Shown piece after piece: positions 1 to 6,055 of a stretch of 6,399 nucleotides of DNA. The notes under the pieces are model-generated. The model searched no databases and was not told the origin of the DNA. It saw only the letters and a program-made list of their open reading frames with translations. The DNA lies in the NCBI GenBank assembly GCA_025058955.1, contig JANXDV010000060.1:1-6399 (forward strand), in the 5' to 3' direction. The translations under genes were made by a program, and so were the position numbers. The stretch comes from Archaeoglobaceae archaeon. GTDB taxonomy: Archaea; Halobacteriota; Archaeoglobi; Archaeoglobales; Archaeoglobaceae. The number at the start of each line of letters is the position of its first letter. Position 1 is the stretch's first letter.

Positions 1-149
1 TTTCTGCTCGTTTCTATTAGTAAAGCGATTTTTGGACTTTGAACATAAAAACTTTGTGTTCTTCTCTAAAGTCAGATCACCCAGAACTCAGCATAATCTT
101 AAATCGAAATTTTGGATAGCTTTGAAAGATTAAAATATAGATTAAAAAT
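1..149. other. Intergenic or flanking stretch with no convincing gene
   Basis: No open frame of useful length starts here on either strand. On the plus strand a frame open from base 3 closes at tandem stops TAG TAA (18-23) after reading SARFY. This could be the 3' end of a gene lying to the left, but five codons cannot prove it. On the minus strand the ATG at 46-44 stops after nine codons. The hairpins at 41-61 and 139-156 would fit a gap between two convergent genes. Confidence 0.4.
41..61 (+). terminator. Candidate terminator hairpin for a plus-strand gene off the left edge
   Basis: GAACATAAA (41-49) pairs with TTTGTGTTC (53-61) over nine positions, one of them a T-G wobble, with an AAC loop. 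The pyrimidine-rich run TTCTCT follows on the plus strand. Tandem stop codons lie 18 bases upstream at 18-23. A terminator of an incoming plus-strand gene is therefore plausible. Archaeal termination depends mainly on T-tracts and this tract is weak, so the call is tentative. Confidence 0.25.
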
Positions 150-156
150 CTAATCT
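136..156 (-). terminator. Weak hairpin and T-run at the 3' end of the CoA-transferase gene
   Basis: Read on the minus strand, AGATTA (156-151) and TAATCT (144-139) form a 6-bp stem around a GATTTT loop. ATATTTTAATC follows. The stem overlaps the TAG stop codon (152-150). It is AT-rich and weak, and the T-runs are short, so this is a plausible but unproven termination site for the minus-strand gene. Confidence 0.25.
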
Positions 157-1553
157 CTTTTGACTAAAACATTTTCCGGCTTTCCTGCTGGTGGAGTGTA
201 GTTGTGGGGATAAATTCCCACTCTCTGAGCCTCCTTTATTAACCAGTCTCTGTGATCTGGATGGGCTATATTAATTAAGGCTGTAGCACGATCTCTTATT
301 GAATAACCTCTGAGATAAGCTACTCCCCATTCGGTAGCAACGTATTGAACCATTGTTCTTGGAACTGTGACAGCAGAACCTTGTGGTAGGATGGGCAAAA
401 TCCTTGAAGATCCGTTGTAGGTTGAGTAAAGAGCGAGAACCGATTTGCCCTTTCGATCTTTGCTGAATAAGCAACCCATTACAAAGTCAAGTTGCCCACC
501 AGTTCCGCTGATCTGGAATAGCTTGCATGTTGGCGTTAGTAATCCAATCTGCTCAGAATTTACTTGCCCCATCAGATCTATCTGTGCTGCTTGATTCAAA
601 GAGAACATCTTTGGTTGCTGTGAAATGATGAAGGGATCGTTTGTATACTCTACTGGATAAGTTGCAACAGAGGGATTTCTATTTATAAAGTCATATAATT
701 TTCTCGTTCCAATAGTGAATGTGAACACCGATTTGCCTTTGTCAATCTTTTTCTGGCTATTCGTAATTATACCCTCCTCTATCAGCTCCATAGTTCCGTC
801 TCCGATCATTTCTGTATGAAGTCCAAGCTCTTTAAAGTCATACTCCTTTAGCAATTTTATCACAGAGTCTGGTAGAGAACCAATTCCAACTTGTAAAGTT
901 GAGCCGTTTTCGATCAGCTTGGCTTCTATTATGTTCTCTGCAATCATTTCGTCCTGTTCAGTCGATGGCAAGGTGAATGGTAAGCAAGGTGTTGGCAATT
1001 CATCTTCTACGATGTAGTCTACTTCAGAAATGTGTATTGTTTCATCGTATCCACCATTAACCCATGGCATATCTTTCTTAACAACTACAACAACTTTCTT
1101 AGATGATTCTGCCAAAGCCTTCATATGTGAGCAAGTTATTCCAAAGTTAAAGTATCCGTGTTCATCCATTTGCGTTGTAACGAGATATGAGATGTCAATT
1201 TTCCCGCCATGGACTTCTCTTGTTATTCTTGGCACGTCATAGTAAAGATTTGGTAGATAAATAGTGGCACCGATCTCCTTTGAAAATGCTCTGCAACCCA
1301 AGTGAACAAAACCACTCATCCACTTGAACACTTCACACTGCGGATCTTCTTTAAGGAATTCGTAGGGAAGAACGTCTATAAAAGTCGATACAACGACTTC
1401 TTGGAGCTCATTTTTCCTTTTTGCAAGGTGCATGTCGATTGCATGAGCGAAGCTCATTGACCCTCCCAAAGCTATGACGTTATTGCTACCAACCATTTTG
1501 GCTGCTTCTTCCGCAGAAATAAGCTTATTTTTATATTCGCTGTTTTCTACCAT
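150..1553 (-). CDS. Acetyl-CoA hydrolase / 4-hydroxybutyrate CoA-transferase family protein
   Basis: 467-residue cytosolic enzyme of the family that includes acetyl-CoA hydrolase, 4-hydroxybutyrate CoA-transferase, butyryl-CoA:acetate CoA-transferase and Cat1. These enzymes move CoA between carboxylic acids through a glutamyl-CoA thioester. Visible motifs are QVGIGSLPDSV (221-231, CoA-binding glycine loop), GLHTEMIGDG (244-253, with E248 matching the catalytic Glu), SGTGGQLDF (349-357) and ATEWGVAYLRG (406-416). The length fits the family. The acid substrate cannot be told from sequence. The frame stays open upstream to 1673, which would add 40 residues. I chose the ATG at 1553 because family homology begins close after it, GGTG (1561-1558) lies 4 bases upstream, and the TATA-like sequences lie inside the would-be extension. 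It is transcribed divergently from the membrane-protein operon, on its own or as the last gene of its unit. Family call firm; exact reaction open. Confidence 0.93.
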   Translation of the reverse strand: MVENSEYKNKLISAEEAAKMVGSNNVIALGGSMSFAHAIDMHLAKRKNELQEVVVSTFIDVLPYEFLKEDPQCEVFKWMSGFVHLGCRAFSKEIGATIYLPNLYYDVPRITREVHGGKIDISYLVTTQMDEHGYFNFGITCSHMKALAESSKKVVVVVKKDMPWVNGGYDETIHISEVDYIVEDELPTPCLPFTLPSTEQDEMIAENIIEAKLIENGSTLQVGIGSLPDSVIKLLKEYDFKELGLHTEMIGDGTMELIEEGIITNSQKKIDKGKSVFTFTIGTRKLYDFINRNPSVATYPVEYTNDPFIISQQPKMFSLNQAAQIDLMGQVNSEQIGLLTPTCKLFQISGTGGQLDFVMGCLFSKDRKGKSVLALYSTYNGSSRILPILPQGSAVTVPRTMVQYVATEWGVAYLRGYSIRDRATALINIAHPDHRDWLIKEAQRVGIYPHNYTPPAGKPENVLVKRD

Positions 1554-1585
1554 GGTGCACCACTCTCGCCTTTTAGTTTTTCCGA

Positions 1586-1618
1586 GATATTTAAAATTTA
1601 CGAAATATATTTTATAGT
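1586..1618 (-). promoter_or_regulatory. TATA-type promoter region of the CoA-transferase gene
   Basis: Two AT-rich elements lie upstream of the ATG on the minus strand. One is TTTTAAATAT (about 1597-1588), which would start transcription near 1566 and give a leader of about a dozen bases containing GGTG. The other is TATAAAATATATT (about 1616-1604), which would start near 1585. Either excludes the longer reading of the gene. Which is used cannot be told from sequence. Confidence 0.5.
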
Positions 1619-1738
1619 TAATATTTAAAAATCGAGCTAAGTTCTTAAGTTTTTCTGATCTATCTTTCCTCAAAAAGCTCTCGATTTCCTATGAGTGGGT
1701 AAGAAAGGATAAAAACATGAGTTGAATAGAGGGATAAA

Positions 1739-1748
1739 TTTTTTAAAG
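1739..1748 (+). promoter_or_regulatory. TATA box of the membrane-protein operon (leaderless start)
   Basis: TTTTTTAAAG is centred about 26 bases before the ATG at 1769, so transcription would begin at or next to the start codon. No Shine-Dalgarno sequence precedes that ATG, which agrees with a leaderless message. The inverted repeat at 1746-1768 fills the space between this box and the start. Confidence 0.6.
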
Positions 1749-1768
1749 ACAAACTCTTTTTTTGTCTT
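1746..1768. repeat. 8-bp perfect inverted repeat between TATA box and operon start
   Basis: AAGACAAA (1746-1753) and TTTGTCTT (1761-1768) are perfect inverted copies separated by 7 bases, giving a 15-base centre-to-centre distance. The repeat starts at the edge of the TATA element and ends one base before the ATG. A dimeric repressor bound here would block initiation. If transcripts are leaderless it is not in the mRNA, so an operator is more likely than an RNA hairpin. No second copy was seen in the window. Confidence 0.4.
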
Positions 1769-2440
1769 ATGAAGTTCCTCCCGATCCTCTTACTGCTGAT
1801 CATAATCTCCGTTTCAGCTCAGAGAGTCGAAGAAATTACGAATTTGAATTTAACCGCTTTAGTTGATGATAAAGTTCATTTTAGGTATGAATTGACGATC
1901 AAGAACTTGATAGACAAACCATTGGTTCCGGGAGTTTGCGAGATAAGGCTACAGAAAGTTAAACCGATCGATCTATTTATCATACCAATCCCTTTTACAG
2001 AAGAAAGAAAAGCGGTGAAAGTTGAGAATTTGCAAGCATATTCAGGAAACATGAACTTCAAAACGAGTTTTGAAGAAAAAGAGGATTTTTCTGTGATTTA
2101 CTACGAGATTTGGTATCCAATAGAGCCAAATGGTGAGATGCAAGTAGTGTTGGAGTTTGATGCGGATCTCGTAGAGCGTGGAATTTTATTCAAAAGTGTT
2201 AGCGTGCCAATTGGAGGAGACGTTGATATAAGAAATATTAATTTGGACATAAGATCCGATTGGAACACGTGCTACATTGAACCGAAAGAGCTTAAATCGA
2301 TTCCAGCCGGTCATTTAGCTTTTGTAACTGCAGAATTCTCTTTATTGCCTTTGCCGATGCTTCCGATTAGAGGTTACATACTCTTCTGGGGGTTTGTGCT
2401 CGTGGCTCTTGGAATAGCAGTGGTGTTGAGGAGAAGATGA
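1769..2440 (+). CDS. Secreted or membrane-anchored protein, first gene of surface operon (unknown function)
   Basis: 223 residues; family not recognised. Residues 1-17 form a signal peptide (MK, a run of Leu/Ile, then SVSA before Gln18). Residues 18-195 alternate hydrophobic and polar residues as a beta-rich extracytoplasmic domain would, with one sequon (N27-L-T) and two Cys (C57, C168). Residues 202-220 form one membrane helix, ending in RRR at the C-terminus. So nearly the whole protein should sit outside the cell, anchored at its C-terminal end. Pro-rich residues, a hydrophobic helix and terminal arginines also resemble the layout of archaeal C-terminal sorting signals, but no canonical PGF or PEF motif is present. 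The ATG follows a well-placed TATA box. Its stop overlaps the next start as ATGA, so the two are co-translated. It may be the partner of the next product; that is inference. Confidence 0.85.
   Translation: MKFLPILLLLIIISVSAQRVEEITNLNLTALVDDKVHFRYELTIKNLIDKPLVPGVCEIRLQKVKPIDLFIIPIPFTEERKAVKVENLQAYSGNMNFKTSFEEKEDFSVIYYEIWYPIEPNGEMQVVLEFDADLVERGILFKSVSVPIGGDVDIRNINLDIRSDWNTCYIEPKELKSIPAGHLAFVTAEFSLLPLPMLPIRGYILFWGFVLVALGIAVVLRRR
2428..2433 (+). promoter_or_regulatory. Shine-Dalgarno site for the second operon gene
   Basis: GAGGAG lies three bases before the ATG at 2437, inside the last codons of the upstream gene. A second partial match, GGTG, lies at 2422-2425. Together with the ATGA overlap (2437-2440) this supports translational coupling and fixes the start. 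Confidence 0.55.
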
Positions 2441-3843
2441 GAGTCTCCGCTATACTCCTATTGCTGATCACCGGGATTGCCAATGCCTGTGTGCTGGAGA
2501 TAAGAGAGACGACCTTTTACGTTAATGGAACTCAGGAGGTAAGCAGAAATTGGGTCGTAGTAAACTTCACGAACGTATACCCTTATGAGATCTACGATGT
2601 TCAAATCGAGAAAATTGCTCAAATTCCCACAGTTTTACCGGGACAGAATGTCAAGATCGATCCTTATCTCACTCTAAATCCAGTAGAGTTTCCCATCACT
2701 TTTAGGGCAAGTTTTGAGGATCTGGGTGACAGAAGCTTGGTGAGATATTCTGTAGAAAATCTTGGGGAGGAGCAATTGGATATTTTAATTTCTTTTCCAA
2801 AATTTGAAAGTTTTCTGGATTGTGAAGGTTGTGAATTTGGCGAAAGAATAAATTTCAATCTATCGATCTCTCCAAAGTCTTCTGAGAATTTTACAATTTT
2901 TACCACCCGATCTTTTCAAATTCCCGATGCAGAAGTTATCTTTAAATTTTTGAAGACTCAGAACGTGAGTTTTGGCTTAAAGGTTCCAATGAGCATAGAA
3001 AAGGGAAATAGAGGTGAATGGATTGCAAAATTCCAGACTTCAAATCCTACAGACAGAGAAATTGACTTAAAAGTAGAGTCTTGGGCAGATCTTTGTGGAG
3101 CAAGAGTTGAAATCCTTAATGAGAGTTTGAAGTTACCTCCAGGAGGTATTTTCTCAGAGTCTACAGAGTTAAAAAGTGCTTGTGTTCCGATCTTCTTTTT
3201 TAAAGTCATTGCGAGAGTTGAAGATTTTTGTAAATACGAGATCATTCCCAGCTCACTTCTCGCTGGAAGATACGCCTTGGGTTATGCGACATTAAAAGGC
3301 TTCTATTATCTTCCACCCACCCCCCTTCCACCTCCAGCCCCTCCAATTGGACCAGGTTTTGGTCCACCCGCACCAATTCCAACGATCCCATTAGCTCCAT
3401 CGCCAATTCAGACTCCAAGCTACTTTACGACTTCTCCAGAAGTAGCGATTACTAGTCCCAAGCCTATACCTTTGGAGATCGCAGTAGTGTATGCGATCAT
3501 GATGGTTCCCGCCACATTTGGGGCATTCTTAGCAATGATCTTCTTTCCAGTGCAGACAAGAAGGGGCGTTGTTCTATCTGGTAGCAATGCAAAGCTCGCG
3601 GGAATGCTTTTTTTAAAGATGAAAATTTACACAATACCATCTAATCCTGTAAGGGGGGGAATTCTGATCGAGGTTGATCGAGAAGTGGTCTCAACTCTCG
3701 TTTCATATGGGCTGGAACTTGAAGATGCGGAGTTAATAGCTGTTGCCATAAAAGTTAAAAAGCCGATCATTGCAAGAAATCAAATGGTTGCGAGAGTTGC
3801 ATTATCCTGTGGAGTCCCGGTGATCGGGTATGGAAGATCTTGA
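2437..3843 (+). CDS. Large surface protein: ectodomain, Pro-rich stalk, membrane helix and cytosolic PIN-like domain
   Basis: 468 residues; no named family recognised. Signal peptide 1-17 (cleavage likely after ANA, leaving C18 first; not a good lipobox). Ectodomain about 18-290 is beta-rich with six N-glycosylation sequons (N30, N43, N141, N151, N176, N228) and Cys at 18, 129, 132, 220, 249 and 265. A Pro-rich stalk spans about 292-345. The membrane helix is about 346-370, followed by TRR as expected for an inside flank. The cytosolic part 373-468 can be laid along the cytosolic domain of the next gene's product. Its second half, DAELIAVA (430-437) to GVPVI (459-463), reads like the C-terminal half of a PIN domain. 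The usual PIN acids are mostly missing: S381 stands where the first Asp should be and R447 where the last should be, with only D430 kept. I therefore infer a non-catalytic module. It overlaps both neighbours, so the operon is tightly coupled. Topology is secure; function unknown. Confidence 0.85.
   Translation: MRVSAILLLLITGIANACVLEIRETTFYVNGTQEVSRNWVVVNFTNVYPYEIYDVQIEKIAQIPTVLPGQNVKIDPYLTLNPVEFPITFRASFEDLGDRSLVRYSVENLGEEQLDILISFPKFESFLDCEGCEFGERINFNLSISPKSSENFTIFTTRSFQIPDAEVIFKFLKTQNVSFGLKVPMSIEKGNRGEWIAKFQTSNPTDREIDLKVESWADLCGARVEILNESLKLPPGGIFSESTELKSACVPIFFFKVIARVEDFCKYEIIPSSLLAGRYALGYATLKGFYYLPPTPLPPPAPPIGPGFGPPAPIPTIPLAPSPIQTPSYFTTSPEVAITSPKPIPLEIAVVYAIMMVPATFGAFLAMIFFPVQTRRGVVLSGSNAKLAGMLFLKMKIYTIPSNPVRGGILIEVDREVVSTLVSYGLELEDAELIAVAIKVKKPIIARNQMVARVALSCGVPVIGYGRS
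3819..3825 (+). promoter_or_regulatory. Exact GGTGATC Shine-Dalgarno site for the third operon gene
   Basis: GGTGATC is the full complement of the archaeal 16S rRNA 3' tail (GATCACC) and ends four bases before the ATG at 3830. It lies within the coding end of the preceding gene. It decides the start and supports efficient translation of the overlapping third gene. Confidence 0.75.
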
Positions 3844-4369
3844 ATCTCTTATGGAGGAGGTTATTAGAAAGGTCAGAATTCGAGATACACTTTCCGCCAT
3901 TCTAATATCATCAGCCTTCGTCCTCTTCGGTTTGTTAATGCTCATACTCTTAGATGTCATTTTCATAGGGGGTTACTTGAAAAGCACTCTATCTATAGCA
4001 CTCTTATTTGCTACTTGGGCTCTAATGGTTAGTGGGATCTACCTTCTAACCTCAATGCCAGCTCCAAAATTACCTTCGAAGATCGTTGCGGATTCTTCTG
4101 GAGTGATTGGACTACTTCAGAGAAAGTATCCTGGGAAGATCTATGTAACGAGAGAAACATTCAAAAAGCTCCCCCCTGCGGTTGGACTGAGAACGAATCT
4201 TGAAGTTATAGATGTAGATCAGGGAGAGGTTAAAAAATTTAGCAAATACGGGGAAGAGTTGGCTAATGCAATTGTAGCAGCAAAAAAGATCAAAGCAAAG
4301 GTTGTAAGCTCAGAGAGAAGGAAATTGGAAGGAGTAGAAGTCATAAAGCCAGAAGATGTAAAACTATAG
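3830..4369 (+). CDS. Two-helix membrane protein with a cytosolic degenerate PIN-like domain
   Basis: 179 residues. A short charged N-terminus (1-19) precedes two membrane helices (about 20-47 and 53-75) joined by a tiny loop, so both ends face the cytosol. Residues 83-176 follow the PIN fold order: a strand with Asp (IVADSSGVIGLL, D88), a segment with Glu (IYVTRETFKKL, E109), a helix (ELANAIVAAKK) and a strand with a small turn (KVVSSERRKL), then GVEVIKP. PIN domains usually use four acids for metal-dependent RNA cleavage. Here two are kept (D88, E109). The third appears to be L144 next to E142-E143, and the fourth is S161 before E162, so activity is doubtful. No antitoxin gene is adjacent, so it is not an ordinary VapBC toxin. 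The start overlaps the preceding gene by 14 bases behind a perfect Shine-Dalgarno site. It probably pairs with the related cytosolic tail of that protein at the membrane; that is inference. Confidence 0.85.
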   Translation: MEDLESLMEEVIRKVRIRDTLSAILISSAFVLFGLLMLILLDVIFIGGYLKSTLSIALLFATWALMVSGIYLLTSMPAPKLPSKIVADSSGVIGLLQRKYPGKIYVTRETFKKLPPAVGLRTNLEVIDVDQGEVKKFSKYGEELANAIVAAKKIKAKVVSSERRKLEGVEVIKPEDVKL

Positions 4370-4386
4370 GTTTTCGATAAATACTG

Positions 4387-4402
4387 CGAAAAGTTTATTA
4401 AA
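4387..4402 (+). promoter_or_regulatory. BRE and TATA box of the universal stress protein gene
   Basis: CGAAAAG (4387-4393) followed by TTTATTAAA (4394-4402) is a textbook archaeal BRE plus TATA. It is centred about 26 bases before the ATG at 4424. The message should be leaderless, since no Shine-Dalgarno site is present. The stress gene can thus be expressed apart from the operon ending at 4369. Confidence 0.7.
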
Positions 4403-4423
4403 TTCACACATTTTTTCCTATTT

Positions 4424-4819
4424 ATGGCAATATTAGTAGCTTTAGATGAAAAATCGAAAAGAACAGAGAGAGTCGTTAACTTCTCGATTGAGGAGGCAAA
4501 ATTGAGGAAAGAAAAACTATTTTTTGTGCATTCTCTCTTTGGCGGTGAGAGAACAGAGCAAAAAGAGATCGATGCGGGTGAAGAATTATTGGAGTGGGCT
4601 GAAGAAACTGCAAAGAAAGCAGGGGTTGATTGCGAAACGAGACTTCTTGTTAGGGGGAAAGAAGCTGCTGAGGACATAGTTGAGTTTGCAAATGAGATCA
4701 AGGCAAGCATGATCGTTATTGGTGTCAGAAAAAGAAGACCCACAGGTAAGGTTCTGTTTGGAAGCGTCGCTCAAGACGTAATTCTAAATGCGAGTCAGCC
4801 TGTTATATGTATTAAGTAG
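4424..4819 (+). CDS. Universal stress protein (UspA family)
   Basis: 131 residues, a single small UspA domain that normally forms dimers in the cytosol. The N-terminal strand ILVALD (3-8) carries the usual nucleotide-site Asp (D8). A second strand KLFFVHSLF (31-39) follows, then a long charged helix. The C-terminal signature is MIVIGVRKRRPTGKVLFGS (96-114) running into VAQDVILNASQPVICIK. The family ATP-binding pattern is G-2X-G-9X-G-(S/T). Here the first spacing is altered (G100, G108, G113, S114), a Lys/Arg-rich variant reminiscent of other archaeal Usp proteins. ATP binding is therefore likely but not certain. It is read from its own promoter 54 bases after the membrane operon and ends convergently against the next gene. 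Its physiological trigger cannot be inferred. Confidence 0.93.
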   Translation: MAILVALDEKSKRTERVVNFSIEEAKLRKEKLFFVHSLFGGERTEQKEIDAGEELLEWAEETAKKAGVDCETRLLVRGKEAAEDIVEFANEIKASMIVIGVRKRRPTGKVLFGSVAQDVILNASQPVICIK

Positions 4820-4827
4820 TAGTATAA

Positions 4828-4853
4828 ATATAAAATATTTTATATAATTTTTT
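4828..4853. terminator. AT palindrome and T-tracts between convergent genes, probable bidirectional terminator
   Basis: Bases 4828-4845 form a perfect 18-bp palindrome centred between 4836 and 4837, whose core is AAAATATTTT. A run of six T (4848-4853) follows on the plus strand. The 32-base gap between the two stop codons (4817-4819 plus, 4854-4852 minus) is almost pure A+T. Archaeal RNA polymerase stops mainly at T-runs. Plus-strand readout meets T4 then T6. Minus-strand readout meets T4 within the palindrome. Confidence 0.55.
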
Positions 4854-6036
4854 ATTTTAATTCATCCCACTTTCTTCTCTTTTTTAAACGACCAATGGCA
4901 GTATTGATCGCAAAGATCAAGACGATAGCTAAAAAGATCGCAAATATGTAGATCGAATAATTTTTCACTATGGAAATTATGTCAATGCCACCAGATTTCT
5001 GTGTATAGGATGCTTCGTTGTAAAGTTTCTCTACTTTTTCTCTCAGTTCATTAATACTAATTTCAAGCTTTTTGCCCTCTTCATAAGCTTTTGCGAACTC
5101 TGATCGGTCAATATAATCTTTAACTACTCTTAAGTTGTTTCTAAGCAACTCGTTATTAGCCTTCAAGCTTGCAAAATTTGAACTAAGATTTGCAAAGTTT
5201 TCTGTGCCTCTGAGACTCTGGATCAGAAGCTGTAATTCCTCCAATTTTGTTGTGAGATTTACGGAGCTATTGTAAAGTTTTTGATAGATCTCTTCCGCCC
5301 TCAACTTATCCGCGAGATTTGTCAAATTAACGATCTTCTCTTTCAGTCTTTTAAGAGTATCATCCGCTAAGATGTATTCTCCACCGTTAAATGCATTTTC
5401 TGCTTGTTTAAGTAGATTTTCTGCACTCTTAAATTCTTCCTCACCGTATCTAATACCTTCAGCATCGAGCTTGCTTTTTGTATTTGAAAGTTCTACTCTC
5501 AGGGAGCTTAGATCCATAATGAAGGCGGTCTTATTCACAACCCTGATATTAGCTGGTTTCAGCGCATCGCTTGTCGCCTCTTCCGCACTCGCAACTAATA
5601 CACTCATCTCTTTTAATCTCAAATTAGTTTCGGGAACTTTTCCAATGAGATTTGCGGAAATGTAATCGACACCTTCTCGTCCCTCTTCAGCGATCGAGTA
5701 GTATTTCACCTCAATTGCGATAGAAGAGTCTTTGAAGTCTTGCTTTACTCCAGAAACTCCAGCATATTTGATTTCTAAAATCCAGTCAGGATTTAGAAGG
5801 GGTGTTCGGAAATAGTAACTTCTTGGATTTCCTGGTTCACCTCCAATTTTTAGCTTCTCGTTTGCGGATTTCGGGGATATGACGTAATTTACTTGAACTG
5901 TATCTCCAGCAAAGAAGTAATCTTTTTCTGGAGATATTTTGATCTCTATGCTAAAATTGGCAGAGGTCAAAGTTTCCAAACCCATTGCTGTGTGCATCAG
6001 CAGTAGAATGATTGTCGCTACAATTAGCGTTCGCAT
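4852..6036 (-). CDS. Secreted, C-terminally anchored coiled-coil surface protein (unknown function)
   Basis: 394 residues; family not recognised. Signal peptide 1-19 (MR, a long hydrophobic run, then TAMG). Residues 20-165 look like a beta-sandwich ectodomain (for example FSIEIKISPEKDYFFAGDTV). Residues about 173-342 are helical and heptad-rich, with sequons at N168, N236, N256, N260 and N284. They include two helical-hairpin-like stretches: one around LLKQAENAFNGGEYILADD (208-226) and one around FAKAYEEGKKLEISINEL (314-331). The membrane helix is about 359-380, followed by a basic cytosolic tail (GRLKKRRKW). An in-frame TTG at 6051 would add five residues. I chose the ATG at 6036 because its TATA box is centred 26 bases upstream and it begins a cleaner signal peptide. 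It could be a stalk or scaffold protein of the cell envelope. It converges on the stress gene, so no operon partner is visible. Confidence 0.85.
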   Translation of the reverse strand: MRTLIVATIILLLMHTAMGLETLTSANFSIEIKISPEKDYFFAGDTVQVNYVISPKSANEKLKIGGEPGNPRSYYFRTPLLNPDWILEIKYAGVSGVKQDFKDSSIAIEVKYYSIAEEGREGVDYISANLIGKVPETNLRLKEMSVLVASAEEATSDALKPANIRVVNKTAFIMDLSSLRVELSNTKSKLDAEGIRYGEEEFKSAENLLKQAENAFNGGEYILADDTLKRLKEKIVNLTNLADKLRAEEIYQKLYNSSVNLTTKLEELQLLIQSLRGTENFANLSSNFASLKANNELLRNNLRVVKDYIDRSEFAKAYEEGKKLEISINELREKVEKLYNEASYTQKSGGIDIISIVKNYSIYIFAIFLAIVLIFAINTAIGRLKKRRKWDELK

Positions 6037-6055
6037 GAAAAAAACTTGCAATATA

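Noticed and set aside
2437..2490. Lipoprotein signal in the second operon protein, with Cys18 after the hydrophobic run.
   Set aside because: The residues before the Cys (IANA) fit an ordinary A-x-A cleavage site better than a lipobox; Asn at -2 is not typical.
2664..3245. Two antisense frames (80 and 95 codons) inside the second operon gene.
   Set aside because: No promoter or ribosome site, composition typical of antisense reading, and the sense frame has clear domain structure.
3830..4369. VapBC-type toxin reading of the PIN-like protein.
   Set aside because: No antitoxin-sized gene is adjacent, two of four catalytic acids look lost, and two membrane helices precede the domain.
4219..4743. 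174-codon open frame on the minus strand, antisense to the end of the third operon gene and most of the stress gene.
   Set aside because: It is rich in Ser, Phe and Leu as expected for the antisense of Lys/Glu-rich genes, runs across the stress-gene promoter, and both sense frames are clearly coding.
5372..5665. 97-codon plus-strand frame inside the coiled-coil protein gene.
   Set aside because: Shadow of a helical Glu/Lys/Leu-rich sense gene; no upstream signals.
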